A stretch of 64,000 nucleotides of DNA, taken from Auanema rhodensis (lineage: Eukaryota > Nematoda > Chromadorea > Rhabditida > Rhabditidae). Below are positions 24,738 through 39,617 of this stretch, in pieces. The number at the start of each line of letters is the position of its first letter. Within the stretch, counting starts at the first letter, position 1. The stretch covers positions 10,860,501 to 10,924,500 of the forward strand of contig OZ059900.1 of assembly GCA_964057225.1 (NCBI GenBank), written 5' to 3'. The position numbers and the translations under genes were made by a program. Below the pieces are notes generated by a model. The model had not been told where the DNA came from, did no database searches, and was given only the letters and a program-made list of their open reading frames with translations.

Positions 24738-27713
24738 TTAGAAAATGATAGTTTGAATGGAGCATCCGTTGTCATAAAAAACAAAACTAACGATCAGGAT
24801 GAGATTCGAACTCACGCGGGGAAACCCCAATGGATTAGCAGTCCATCGCCTTAACCACTCGGCCACCTGATCACAGGGTTTTTCCAAGAATACTCTTACA
24901 TAAACAAAGAAATTATTGTGAGAATAAATAACGTCAACGAATGAATAATATAGTCTTCCTATTAAGTCAGGTGGCTTGGCTTTATTTAGAAAATGATAGT
25001 TTGAATGGAGCATCCGTTGTCATAAAAAACAAAACTAACGATCAGGATGAGATTCGAACTCACGCGGGGAAACCCCAATGGATTAGCAGTCCATCGCCTT
25101 AACCACTCGGCCACCTGATCACAGGGTTTTTCCAAGAATACTCTTACATAAACAAAGAAATTATTGTGAGAATAAATAACGTCAACAAATGAATAATATA
25201 GTCTTCCTATTAAATCAGGTGGCTTGGCTTTATTTAGAAAATGATAGTTTGAATGGAGCATCCGTTGTCATAAGAAACAAAACTAACGATCAGGATGAGA
25301 TTCGAACTCACGCGGGGAAACCCCAATGGATTAGCAGTCCATCGCCTTAACCACTCGGCCACCTGATCACAGGGTTTTTCCAAGAATACTCTTACTTAAA
25401 CAAAGAAATTATTATGACAACAAATATCGTCAACAAACAAATAAGAAAGTCTTCCTGTTAAATCAGGTGGCTTAGCTTCATTTAGAAAATGATAGTTTGA
25501 ATGGAGCATCCGTTGTCATAAAAAACAAAACTAACGATCAGGATGAGATTCGAACTCACGCGGGGAAACCCCAATGGATTAGCAGTCCATCGCCTTAACC
25601 ACTCGGCCACCTGATCACAGGGTTTTTCCAAGAATACTCTTACTTAAACAAAGAAATTATTGTGAGAATAAATAACGTCAACAAATGAATAATATAGTCT
25701 TCCTATTAATTCAGGTGGCTTGGCTTTATTTAGAAAATGATAGTTTGAATGGAGCATCCGTTGTCATAAAAAACAAAACTAACGATCAGGATGAGATTCG
25801 AACTGACGCGGGGAAACCCCAATGGATTAGCAGTCCATCGCCTTAACCACTCGGCCACCTGATCACAGGGTTTTTCCAAGAATACTCTTAATTAAACAAA
25901 GAAATTATTGTGAGAATAAATAACGTCAACAAATGAATAATATAGTCTTCCTATTAAATCAGGTGGCTTGGCTTTATTTAGAAAATGATAGTTTGAATGG
26001 AGCATCCGTTGTCATAAAAAACAAAACTAACGATCAGGATGAGATTCGAACTCACGCGGGGAAACCCCAATGGATTAGCAGTCCATCGCCTTAACCACTC
26101 GGCCACCTGATCACAGGGTTTTTCCAAGAATACTCTTACTTAAACAAAGAAATTATTGTGAGAATAAATAACGTCAACAAATGAATAATATAGTCTTCCT
26201 ATTAATTCAGGTGGCTTGGCTTTATTTAGAAAATGATAGTTTGAATGGAGCATCCGTTGTCATAAAAAACAAAACTAACGATCAGGATGAGATTCGAACT
26301 CACGCGGGGAAACCCCAATGGATTAGCAGTCCATCGCCTTAACCACTCGGCCACCTGATCACAGGGTTTTTCCAAGAATACTCTTACATAAACAAAGAAA
26401 TTATTGTGAGAATAAATAACGTCAACAAATGAATAATATAGTCTTCCTATTAAGTCAGGTGGCTTGGCTTTATTTAGAAAATGATAGTTTGAATGGAGCA
26501 TCCGTTGTCATAAAAAACAAAACTAACGATCAGGATGAGATTCGAACTCACGCGGGGAAACCCCAATGGATTAGCAGTCCATCGCCTTAACCACTCGGCC
26601 ACCTGATCACAGGGTTTTTCCAAGAATACTCTTACATAAACAAAGAAATTATTGTGAGAATAAATAACGTCAACAAATGAATAATATAGTCTTCCTATTA
26701 AATCAGGTGGCTTGGCTTTATTTAGAAAATGATAGTTTGAATGGAGCATCCGTTGTCATAAGAAACAAAACTAACGATCAGGATGAGATTCGAACTCACG
26801 CGGGGAAACCCCAATGGATTAGCAGTCCATCGCCTTAACCAATCGGCCACCTGATCACAGGGTTTTTCCAAGAATACTCTTACTTAAACAAAGAAATTAT
26901 TATGACAACAAATATCGTCAACAAACAAATAAGAAAGTCTTCCTGTTAAATCAGGTGGCTTAGCTTCATTTAGAAAATGATAGTTTGAATGGAGCATCCG
27001 TTGTCATAAAAAACAAAACTAACGATCAGGATGAGATTCGAACTCACGCGGGGAAACCCCAATGGATTAGCAGTCCATCGCCTTAACCACTCGGCCACCT
27101 GATCACAGGGTTTTTCCAAGAATACTCTTACTTAAACAAAGAAATTATTATGACAACAAATATCGTCAACAAACAAATAAGAAAGTCTTCCTGTTAAATC
27201 AGGTGGCTTGGCTTTATTTAGAAAATGATAGTTTGAATGGAGCATCCGTTGTCATAAAAAACAAAACTAACGATCAGGATGAGATTCGAACTCACGCGGG
27301 GAAACCCCAATGGATTAGCAGTCCATCGCCTTAACCACTCGGCCACCTGATCACAGGGTTTTTCCAAGAATACTCTTACTTAAACAAAGAAATTATTGTG
27401 AGAATAAATAACGTCAACAAATGAATAATATAGTCTTCCTATTAATTCAGGTGGCTTGGCTTTATTTAGAAAATGATAGTTTGAATGGAGCATCCGTTGT
27501 CATAAAAAACAAAACTAACGATCAGGATGAGATTCGAACTCACGCGGGGAAACCCCAATGGATTAGCAGTCCATCGCCTTAACCACTCGGCCACCTGATC
27601 ACAGGGTTTTTCCAAGAATACTCTTACTTAAACAAAGAAATTATTGTGAGAATAAATAACGTCAACAAATGAATAATATAGTCTTCCTATTAAATCAGGT
27701 GGCTTGGCTTTAT
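24738..27713. repeat. Duplicated 6-unit block (1,488 bp spacing)
   Basis: The marker attaagtcag (24961 and 26449) and the broken terminator ataagaaac (near 25270 and 26758) recur exactly 6 x 248 bp apart. Block edges are approximate. Confidence 0.7.
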
Positions 27714-30700
27714 TTAGAAAATGATAGTTTGAATGGAGCATCCGTTGTCATAAAAAACAAAACTAACGATCAGGATGAGATTCGAACTCACGCGGGGAAA
27801 CCCCAATGGATTAGCAGTCCATCGCCTTAACCACTCGGCCACCTGATCACAGGGTTTTTCCAAGAATACTCTTACTTAAACAAAGAAATTATTGTGAGAA
27901 TAAATAACGTCAACAAATGAATAATATAGTCTTCCTATTAATTCAGGTGGCTTGGCTTTATTTAGAAAATGATAGTTTGAATGGAGCATCCGTTGTCATA
28001 AAAAACAAAACTAACGATCAGGATGAGATTCGAACTCACGCGGGGAAACCCCAATGGATTAGCAGTCCATCGCCTTAACCACTCGGCCTCCTGATCACAG
28101 GGTTTTTCCAAGAATACTCTTACTTAAACAAAGAAATTATTGTGAGAATAAATAACGTCAACAAATGAATAATATAGTCTTCCTATTAAATCAGGTGGCT
28201 TGGCTTTATTTAGAAAATGATAGTTTGAATGGAGCATCCGTTGTCATAAAAAACAAAACTAACGATCAGGATGAGATTCGAACTCACGCGGGGAAACCCC
28301 AATGGATTAGCAGTCCATTGCCTTAACCACTCCGCCTCCTGATCAAAGGGTTTTTCCAAGAATACTCTTACTTAAACAAAGAAATTATTGTGACAACAAA
28401 TATCGTCAACAAACAAATAAGAAAGTCTTCCTATTAAATCAGGTGGCTTGGCTTTATTTAGAAAATGATAGTTTGAATGGAGCATCCGTTGTCATAAAAA
28501 ACAAAACTAACGATCAGGATGAGATTCGAACTCACGCGGGGAAACCCCAATGGATTAGCAGTCCATCGCCTTAACCACTCGGCCACCTGATCACAGGGTT
28601 TTTCCAAGAATACTCTTACATAAACAAAGAAATTATTGTGAGAATAAATAACGTCAACAAATGAATAATATAGTCTTCCTATTAAATCAGGTGGCTTGGC
28701 TTTATTTAGAAAATGATAGTTTGAATGGAGCATCCGTTGTCATAAAAAACAAAACTAACGATCAGGATGAGATTCGAACTCACGCGGGGAAACCCCAATG
28801 GATTAGCAGTCCATCGTCTTAACCACTCGGCCACCTGATAACAGGGTTTTTCCAAGAATACTCTTACTTAAACAAAGAAATTATTGTGGCAACAAATATC
28901 GTCAACAAACAAATAAGAAAGTCTTCCTGTTAAATCAGGTGGCTTGGCTTCATTTAGAAAATGATAGTTTGAATGGAGCATCCGTTGTCATAAAAAACAA
29001 AACTAACGATCAGGATGAGATTCGAACTCACGCGGGGAAACCCCAATGGATTAGCAGTCCATCGCCTTAACCACTCGGCCACCTGATCACAGGGTTTTTC
29101 CAAGAATACTCTTACATAAACAAAGAAATTATTGTGACAACAAATATCGTCAACAAACAAATAAGAAAGTCTTCCTGTTAAATCAGGTGGCTTGGCTTTA
29201 TTTAGAAAATGATAGTTTGAATGGAGCATCCGTTGTCATAAAAAACAAAACTAACGATCAGGATGAGATTCGAACTCACGCGGGGAAACCCCAATGGATT
29301 AGCAGTCCATCGCCTTAACCACTCGGCCACCTGATCACAGGGTTTTTCCAAGAATACTCTTACTTAAACAAAGAAATTATTGTGAGAATAAATAACGTCA
29401 ACAAATGAATAATATAGTCTTCCCATTAAATCAGGTGGCTTGGCTTTATTTAGAAAATGATAGTTTGAATGGAGCATCCGTTGTCATAAAAAACAAAACT
29501 AACGATCAGGATGAGATTCGAACTCACGCGGGGAAACCCCAATGGATTAGCAGTCCATCGCCATAACCACTCGGCCACCTGATCACAGGGTTTTTCCAAG
29601 AATACTCTTACTTAAACAAAGAAATTATTATGAGAATAAATAACGTCAACAAATGAATAATATAGTCTTCCCATTAAATCAGGTGGCTTGGCTTTATTTA
29701 GAAAATGATAGTTTGAATGGAGCATCCGTTGTCATAAAAAACAAAACTAACGATCAGGATGAGATTCGAACTCACGCGGGGAAACCCCAATGGATTAGCA
29801 GTCCATCGCCTTAACCACTCGGCCACCTGATCACAGGGTTTTTCCAAGAATACTCTTACTTAAACAAAGAAATTATTGTGAGAATAAATAACGTCAACAA
29901 ATGAATAATATAGTCTTCCTATTAAATCAGGTGGCTTGGCTTTATTTAGAAAATGATAGTTTGAATGGAGCATCCGTTGTCATAAAAAACAAAACTAACG
30001 ATCAGGATGAGATTCGAACTCACGCGGGGAAACCCCAATGGATTAGCAGTCCATCGCCTTAACCACTCGGCCACCTGATCACAGGGTTTTTCGAAGAATA
30101 CTCTTACTTAAACAAAGAAATTATTGTGAGAATAAATAACGTCAACAAATGAATAATATAGTCTTCCTATTAAATCAGGTGGCTTGGCTTTATTCAGAAA
30201 ATGATAGTTTGAATGGAGCATCCGTTGTCATAAAAAACAAAACTAACGATCAGGATGAGATTCGAACTCACGCGGGGAAACCCCAATGGATTAGCAGTCC
30301 ATCGCCTTAACCACTCGGCCACCTGATCACAGGGTTTTTCCAAGAATACTCTTACATAAACAAAGAAATTATTGTGAGAATAAATAACGTCAACAAATGA
30401 ATAATATAGTCTTCCTATTAAATCAGGTGGCTTGGCTTTATTTAGAAAATGATAGTTTGAATGGAGCATCCGTTGTCATAAAAAACAAAACTAACGATCA
30501 GGATGAGATTCGAACTCACGCGGGGAAACCCCAATGGATTAGCAGTCCATCGCCTTAACCACTCGGCCACCTGATCACAGGGTTTTTCCAAGAATAATCT
30601 TACATAAACAAAGAAATTATTGTGAGAATAAATAACGTCAACAAATGAATAATATAGTCTTCCTATTAAATCAGGTGGCTTGGCTTTATTTAGAAAATGA

Positions 30701-32177
30701 TAGTTTGAATGGAGCATCCGTTGTCATAAAAAACAAAACTAACGATCAGGATGAGATTCGAACTCACGCGGGGAAACCCCAATGGATTAGCAGTCCATCG
30801 CCTTAACCACTCGGCCACCTGATCACAGTGTTTTTCCAAGAATACTCTTACTTAAACAAAGAAATTATTGTGAGAATAAATAACGTCAACAAATGAATAA
30901 TATAGTCTTCCTATTAAATCAGGTGGCTTGGCTTTATTCAGAAAATGATAGTTTGAATGGAGCATCCGTTGTCATAAAAAACAAAACTAACGATCAGGAT
31001 GAGATTCGAAATCACGCGGGGAAACCCCAATGGATTAGCAGTCCATCGCCTTAACCACTCGGCCACCTGATCACAGGGTTTTTCCAAGAATAATCTTACA
31101 TAAACAAAGAAATTATTGTGAGAATAAATAACGTCAACAAATGAATAATATAGTCTTCCTATTAAATCAGGTGGCTTGGCTTTATTTAGAAAATGATAGT
31201 TTGAATGGAGCATCCGTTGTCATAAAAAACAAAACTAACGATCAGGATGAGATTCGAACTCACGCGGGGAAACCCCAATGGATTAGCAGTCCATCGCCTT
31301 AACCACTCGGCCACCTGATCACAGGGTTTTTCCAAGAATAATCTTACATAAACAAAGAAATTATTGTGAGAATAAATAACGTCAACAAATGAATAATATA
31401 GTCTTCCTATTAAATCAGGTGGCTTGGCTTTATTTAGAAAATGATAGTTTGAATGGAGCATCCGTTGTCATAAAAAACAAAACTAACGATCAGGATGAGA
31501 TTCGAACTCACGCGGGGAAACCCCAATGGATTAGCAGTCCATCGCCTTAACCACTCGGCCACCTGATCACAGGGTTTTTCCAAGAATACTCTTACTTAAA
31601 CAAAGAAATTATTGTGAGAATAAATAACGTCAACAAATGAATAATATAGTCTTCCTATTGAATCAGGTGGCTTGGCTTTATTTAGAAAATGATAGTTTGA
31701 ATGGAGCATCCGTTGTCATAAAAAACAAAACTAACGATCAGGATGAGATTCGAATTCACGCGGGGAAACCCCAATGGATTAGCAGTCCATCGCCTTAACC
31801 ACTCGGCCACCTGATCACAGGGTTTTTCCAAGAATACTCTTACATAAACAAAGAAATTATTGTGAGAATAAATAACGTCAACAAATGAATAATATAGTCT
31901 TCCTATTGAATCAGGTGGCTTGGCTTTATTTAGAAAATGATAGTTTGAATGGAGCATCCGTTGTCATAAAAAACAAAACTAACGATCAGGATGAGATTCG
32001 AACTCACGCGGGGAAACCCCAATGGATTAGCAGTCCATCGCCTTAACCACTCGGCCACCTGACCACAGGGTTTTTCCAAGAATACTCTTACTTAAACAAA
32101 GAAATTATTGTGAGAATAAATAACGTCAACAAATGAATAATATAGTCTTCCTATTAAATCAGGTGGCTTGGCTTTAT

Positions 32178-35100
32178 TCAGAAAATGATAGTTTGAATGG
32201 AGCATCCGTTGTCATAAAAAACAAAACTAACGATCAGAATGAGATTCGAACTCACGCGGGGAAACCCCAATGGATTAGCAGTCCATCGCCTTAACCACTC
32301 GGCCACCTGATCACAGGGTTTTTCCAAGAATACTCTTACATAAACAAAGAAATTATTGTGAGAATAAATAACGTCAACAAATGAATAATATAGTCTTCCT
32401 ATTAAATCAGGTGGCTTGGCTTTATTTAGAAAATGATAGTTTGAATGGAGCATCCGTTGTCATAAAAAACAAAACTAACGATCAGGATGAGATTCGAACT
32501 CACGCGGGGAAACCCCAATGGATTAGCAGTCCTTCGCCTTAACCACTCGGCCACCTGATCACAGGGTTTTTCCAAGAATACTCTTACATAAACAAAGAAA
32601 TTATTGTGAGAATGAATAACGTCAACAAATGAAGAATATAGTCTTCCTATTAAATCAGGTGGCTTGGCTTTATTTAGAAAATGATAGTTTGAATGGAGCA
32701 TCCGTTGTCATAAAAAACAAAACTAACGATCAGGATGAGATTCGAACTCACGCGGGGAAACCCCAATGGATTAGCAGTCCATCGCCTTAACCACTCGGCC
32801 ACCTGATCACAGGGTTTTTCCAAGAATACTCTTACTTAAACAAAAAATTATTGTGAGAATAAATAACGTCAACAAATGAATAATATAGTCTTCCTATTAA
32901 ATCAGGTGGATTGGCTTTATTCAGAAAATGATAGTTTGAATGGAGCATCCGTTGTCATAAAAAACAAAACTAACGATCAGGATGAGATTCGAACTCACGC
33001 GGGGAAACCCCAATGGATTAGCAGTCCATCGCCTTAACCACTCGGCCACCTGATCACAGGGTTTTTCCAAGAATACTCTTACTTAAACAAAGAAATTATT
33101 GTGAGAATAAATAACGTCAACAAATGAATAATATAGTCTTCCTATTAAATCAGGTGGCTTGGCTTTATTCAGAAAATGATAGTTTGAATGGAGCATCCAT
33201 TGTCATAAAAAACAAAACTAACGATCAGGATGAGATTCGAACTCACGCGGGGAAACCCCAATGGATTAGCAGTCCATCGCCTTAACCACTCGGCCACCTG
33301 ATCACAGGGTTTTTCCAAGAATACTCTTACATAAACAAAGAAATTATTGTGAGAATAAATAACGTCAACAAATGAATAATATAGTCTTCCTATTAAATCA
33401 GGTGGCTTGGCTTTATTTAGAAAATGATAGTTTGAATGGAGCATCCGTTGTCATAAAAAACAAAACTAACGATCAGGATGAGATTCGAACTCACGCGGGG
33501 AAACCCCAATGGATTAGCAGTCCATCGTCTTAACCACTCGGCCACCTGATAACAGGGTTTTTCCAAGAATACTCTTACTTAAACAAAGAAATTATTGTGA
33601 CAACAAATATCGTCAACAAACAAATAAGAAAGTCTTCCTGTTAAATCAGGTGGCTTGGCTTCATTTAGAAAATGATAGTTTGAATGGAGCATCCGTTGTC
33701 ATAAAAAACAAAACTAACGATCAGGATGAGATTCGAACTCACGCGGGGAAACCCCAATGGATTAGCAGTCCATCGCCTTAACCACTCGGCCACCTGATCA
33801 CAGGGTTTTTCCAAGAATACTCTTACATAAACAAAGAAATTATTGTGAGAATAAATAACGTCAACAAATGAATAATATAGTCTTCCTATTAAATCAGGTG
33901 GCTTGGCTTTATTTAGAAAATGATAGTTTGAATGGAGCATCCGTTGTCATAAAAAACAAAACTAACGATCAGGATGAGATTCGAACTCACGCGGGGAAAC
34001 CCCAATGGATTAGCAGTCCATCGCCTTAACCACTCGGCCACCTGATCACAGGGTTTTTCCAAGAATACTCTTACATAAACAAAGAAATTATTGTGAGAAT
34101 AAATAACGTCAACAAATGAATAATATAGTCTTCCTATTAAATCAGGTGGCTTGGCTTTATTTAGAAAATGATAGTTTGAATGGAGCATCCGTTGTCATAA
34201 AAAACAAAACTAACGATCAGGATGAGATTCGAACTCACGCGGGGAAACCCCAATGGATTAGCAGTCCATCGTCTTAACCACTCGGCCACCTGATAACAGG
34301 GTTTTTCCAAGAATACTCTTACTTAAACAAAGAAATTATTGTGACAACAAATATCGTCAACAAACAAATAAGAAAGTCTTCCTGTTAAATCAGGTGGCTT
34401 GGCTTCATTTAGAAAATGATAGTTTGAATGGAGCATCCGTTGTCATAAAAAACAAAACTAACGATCAGGATGAGATTCGAACTCACGCGGGGAAACCCCA
34501 ATGGATTAGCAGTCCATCGCCTTAACCACTCGGCCACCTGATCACAGGGTTTTTCCAAGAATACTCTTACATAAACAAAGAAATTATTGTGACAACAAAT
34601 ATCGTCAACAAACAAATAAGAAAGTCTTCCTGTTAAATCAGGTGGCTTGGCTTTATTTAGAAAATGATAGTTTGAATGGAGCATCCGTTGTCATAAAAAA
34701 CAAAACTAACGATCAGGATGAGATTCGAACTCACGCGGGGAAACCCCAATGGATTAGCAGTCCATCGCCTTAACCACTCGGCCACCTGATCACAGGGTTT
34801 TTCCAAGAATACTCTTACTTAAACAAAGAAATTATTGTGAGAATAAATAACGTCAACAAATGAATAATATAGTCTTCCTATTAAATCAGGTGGCTTGGCT
34901 TTATTTAGAAAATGATAGTTTGAATGGAGCATCCGTTGTCATAAAAAACAAAACTAACGATCAGGATGAGATTCGAACTCACGCGGGGAAACCCCAATGG
35001 ATTAGCAGTCCATCGCCTTAACCACTCGGCCACCTGATCACAGGGTTTTTCCAAGAATACTCTTACATAAACAAAGAAATTATTGTGAGAATAAATAACG

Positions 35101-38100
35101 TCAACAAATGAATAATATAGTCTTCCTATTAAATCAGGTGGCTTGGCTTTATTCAGAAAATGATAGTTTGAATGGAGCATCCGTTGTCATAAAAAACAAA
35201 ACTAACGATCAGGATGAGATTCGAACTCACGCGGGGAAACCCCAATGGATTAGCAGTCCATCGCCTTAACCACTCGGCCACCTGATCACAGGGTTTTTCA
35301 AAGAATACTCTTACTTAAACAAAGAAATTATTGTGAGAATAAATAACGTCAACAAATGAATAATATAGTCTTCCTATTAAATCAGGTGGCTTGGCTTTAT
35401 TCAGAAAATGATAGTTTGAATGGAGCATCCGTTGTCATAAAAAACAAAACTAACGATCAGGATGAGATTCGAACTCACGCGGGGAAACCCCAATGGATTA
35501 GCAGTCCATCGCCTTAACCACTCGGCCACCTGATCACAGGATTTTTCCAAGAATACTCTTACATAAACAAAGAAATTATTGTGAGAATAAATAACGTCAA
35601 CAAATGAATAATATAGTCTTCCTATTAAATCAGGTGGCTTGGCTTTATTTAGAAAATGATAGTTTGAATGGAGCATCCGTTGTCATAAAAAACAAAACTA
35701 ACGATCAGGATGAGATTCGAACTCACGCGGGGAAACCCCAATGGATTAGCAGTCCATCGCCTTAACCACTCGGCCACCTGATCACAGGGTTTTTCCAAGA
35801 ATACTCTTACTTAAACAAAGAAATTATTGTGAGAATAAATAACGTCAACAAATGAATAATATAGTCTTCCTATTAAATCAGGTGGCTTGGCTTTATTCAG
35901 AAAATGATAGTTTGAATGGAGCATCCGTTGTCATAAAAAACAAAACTAACGATCAGGATGAGATTCGAACTCACGCGGGGAAACCCCAATGGATTAGCAG
36001 TCCATCGCCTTAACCACTCGGCCACCTGATCACAGGGTTTTTCCAAGAATACTCTTACATAAACAAAGAAATTATTGTGAGAATAAATAACGTCAACAAA
36101 TGAATAATATAGTCTCCCTATTAAATCAGGTGGCTTGGCTTTATTTAGAAAATGATAGTTTGAATGGAGCATCCGTTGTCATAAAAAACAAAACTAACGA
36201 TCAAGATGAGATTCGAACTCACGCGGGGAAACCCCAATGGATTAGCAGTCCTTCGCCTTAACCACTCGGCCACCTGATCACAGGGTTTTTCCAAGAATAC
36301 TCTTACATAAACAAAGAAATTATTGTGAGAATAAATAACGTCAACAAATGAATAATATAGTCTTCCTATTAAATCAGGTGGCTTGGCTTTATTTAGAAAA
36401 TGATAGTTTGAATGGAGCATCCGTTGTCATAAAAAACAAAACTAACGATCAGGATGAGATTCGAACTCACGCGGGGAAACCCCAATGGATTAGCAGTCCA
36501 TCGCCTTAACCACTCGGCCACCTGATCACAGGGTTTTTCCAAGAATACTCTTACTTAAACAAAGAAATTATTGTGAGAATAAATAACGTCAACAAATGAA
36601 TAATATAGTCTTCCTATTAAATCAGGTGGATTGGCTTTATTCAGAAAATGATAGTTTGAATGGAGCATCCGTTGTCATAAAAAACAAAACTAACGATCAG
36701 GATGAGATTCGAACTCACGCGGGGAAACCCCAATGGATTAGCAGTCCATCGCCTTAACCACTCGGCCACCTGATCACAGGGTTTTTCCAAGAATACTCTT
36801 ACTTAAACAAAGAAATTATTGTGAGAATAAATAACGTCAACAAATGAATAATATAGTCTTCCTATTAAATCAGGTGGCTTGGCTTTATTCAGAAAATGAT
36901 AGTTTGAATGGAGCATCCGTTGTCATAAAAAACAAAACTAACGATCAGGATGAGATTCGAACTCACGCGGGGAAACCCCAATGGATTAGCAGTCCATCGC
37001 CTTAACCACTCGGCCACCTGATCACAGGGTTTTTCCAAGAATACTCTTACATAAACAAAGAAATTATTGTGAGAATAAATAACGTCAACAAATGAATAAT
37101 ATAGTCTTCCTATTAAATCAGGTGGCTTGGCTTTATTTAGAAAATGATAGTTTGAATGGAGCATCCGTTGTCATAAAAAACAAAACTAACGATCAGGATG
37201 AGATTCGAACTCACGCGGGGAAACCCCAATGGATTAGCAGTCCATCGCCTTAACCACTCGGCCACCTGATCACAGGGTTTTTCCAAGAATACTCTTACTT
37301 AAACAAAGAAATTATTGTGAGAATAAATAACGTCAACAAATGAATAATATAGTCTTCCTATTAAATCAGGTGGCTTGGCTTTATTCAGAAAATGATAGTT
37401 TGAATGGAGCATCCGTTGTCATAAAAAACAAAACTAACGATCAGGATGAGATTCGAACTCACGCGGGGAAACCCCAATGGATTAGCAGTCCATCGCCTTA
37501 ACCACTCGGCCACCTGATCACAGGGTTTTTCCAAGAATACTCTTACATAAACAAAGAAATTATTGTGAGAATAAATAACGTCAACAAATGAATAATATAG
37601 TCTTCCTATTGAATCAGGTGGCTTGGCTTTATTTAGAAAATGATAGTTTGAATGGAGCATCCGTTGTCATAAAAAACAAAACTAACGATCAGGATGAGAT
37701 TCGAACTCACGCGGGGAAACCCCAATGGATTAGCAGTCCATCGCCTTAACCACTCGGCCACCTGATCACAGGGTTTTTCCAAGAATAATCTTACATAAAC
37801 AAAGAAATTATTGTGAGAATAAATAACGTCAACAAATGAATAATATAGTCTTCCTATTAAATCAGGTGGCTTGGCTTTATTTAGAAAATGATAGTTTGAA
37901 TGGAGCATCCGTTGTCATAAAAAACAAAACTAACGATCAGGATGAGATTCGAACTCACGCGGGGAAACCCCAATGGATTAGCAGTCCATCGCCTTAACCA
38001 CTCGGCCACCTGATCACAGGGTTTTTCCAAGAATACTCTTACTTAAACAAAGAAATTATTGTGAGAATAAATAACGTCAACAAATGAATAATATAGTCTT

Positions 38101-39617
38101 CCTATTAAATCAGGTGGCTTGGCTTTATTTAGAAAATGATAGTTTGAATGGAGCATCCGTTGTCATAAAAAACAAAACTAACGATCAGGATGAGATTCGA
38201 ACTCACGCGGGGAAACCCCAATGGATTAGCAGTCCATCGCCTTAACCACTCGGCCACCTGATCACAGGGTTTTTCCAAGAATACTCTTACTTAAACAAAG
38301 AAATTATTGTGACAACAAATATCGTCAACAAACAAATAAGAAAGTCTTCCTGTTAAATCAGGTGGCTTGGCTTTATTTAGAAAATGATAGTTTGAATGGA
38401 GCATCCGTTGTCATAAAAAACAAAACTAACGATCAGGATGAGATTCGAAATCACGCGGGGAAACCCCAATGGATTAGCAGTCCATCGCCTTAACCACTCG
38501 GCCACCTGATCACAGGGTTTTTCCAAGAATACTCTTACATAAACAAAGAAATTATTGTGAGAATAAATAACGTCAACAAATGAATAATATAGTCTTCCTA
38601 TTAAATCAGGTGGCTTGGCTTTATTTAGAAAATGATAGTTTGAATGGAGCATCCGTTGTCATAAAAAACAAAACTAACGATCAGGATGAGATTCGAACTC
38701 ACGCGGGGAAACCCCAATGGATTAGCAGTCCATCGCCTTAACCACTCGGCCACCTGATCACAGGGTTTTTCCAAGAATAATCTTACATAAACAAAGAAAT
38801 TATTGTGAGAATAAATAACGTCAACAAATGAATAATATAGTCTTCCTATTAAATCAGGTGGCTTGGCTTTATTTAGAAAATGATAGTTTGAATGGAGCAT
38901 CCGTTGTCATAAAAAACAAAACTAACGATCAGGATGAGATTCGAACTCACGCGGGGAAACCCCAATGGATTAGCAGTCCATCGCCTTAACCACTCGGCCA
39001 CCTGATCACAGGGTTTTTCCAAGAATACTCTTACTTAAACAAAGAAATTATTGTGAGAATAAATAACGTCAACAAATGAATAATATAGTCTTCCTATTAA
39101 ATCAGGTGGCTTGGCTTTATTCAGAAAATGATAGTTTGAATGGAGCATCCGTTGTCATAAAAAACAAAACTAACGATCAGGATGAGATTCGAACTCACGC
39201 GGGGAAACCCCAATGGATTAGCAGTCCATCGCCTTAACCACTCGGCCACCTGATCACAGGGTTTTTCCAAGAATACTCTTACTTAAACAAAGAAATTATT
39301 GTGACAACAAATATCGTCAACAAACAAATAAGAAAGTCTTCCTGTTAAATCAGGTGGCTTGGCTTTATTTAGAAAATGATAGTTTGAATGGAGCATCCGT
39401 TGTCATAAAAAACAAAACTAACGATCAGGATGAGATTCGAACTCACGCGGGGAAACCCCAATGGATTAGCAGTCCATCGCCTTAACCACTCGGCCACCTG
39501 ATCACAGGGTTTTTCCAAGAATACTCTTACTTAAACAAAGAAATTATTGTGAGAATAAATAACGTCAACAAATGAATAATATAGTCTTCCTATTAAATCA
39601 GGTGGCTTGGCTTTATT
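32178..39617. repeat. Duplicated 15-unit block (3,719-3,720 bp spacing)
   Basis: Rare markers recur 15 units apart: ccttcgcc at 32531 and 36250 (3,719 bp because the first copy lost 1 bp near 32844), and ggtggattggc near 32905 and 36625 (3,720 bp). Neighbouring linker states agree between the two blocks. Edges are approximate. Confidence 0.7.

Larger units (their letters stand above)
20079..32808 (-). tRNA. tRNA-Ser(GCT) copies 71-122
   Basis: Copies start at 20079+248k for k = 0 to 51, each 82 bp. Most are consensus. Copies 79 and 104 have the damaged D-arm form along with ccattgcc and gatcaaaggg, so they are duplicates of one another 25 units apart. Copies 83, 87 and 106 have a D-stem change plus loss of the first acceptor base pair. 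Copies 78 and 103 have a single box A change. Copies 72, 98, 109 and 120 have private single changes in the D-arm or acceptor stem. Confidence 0.94.
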
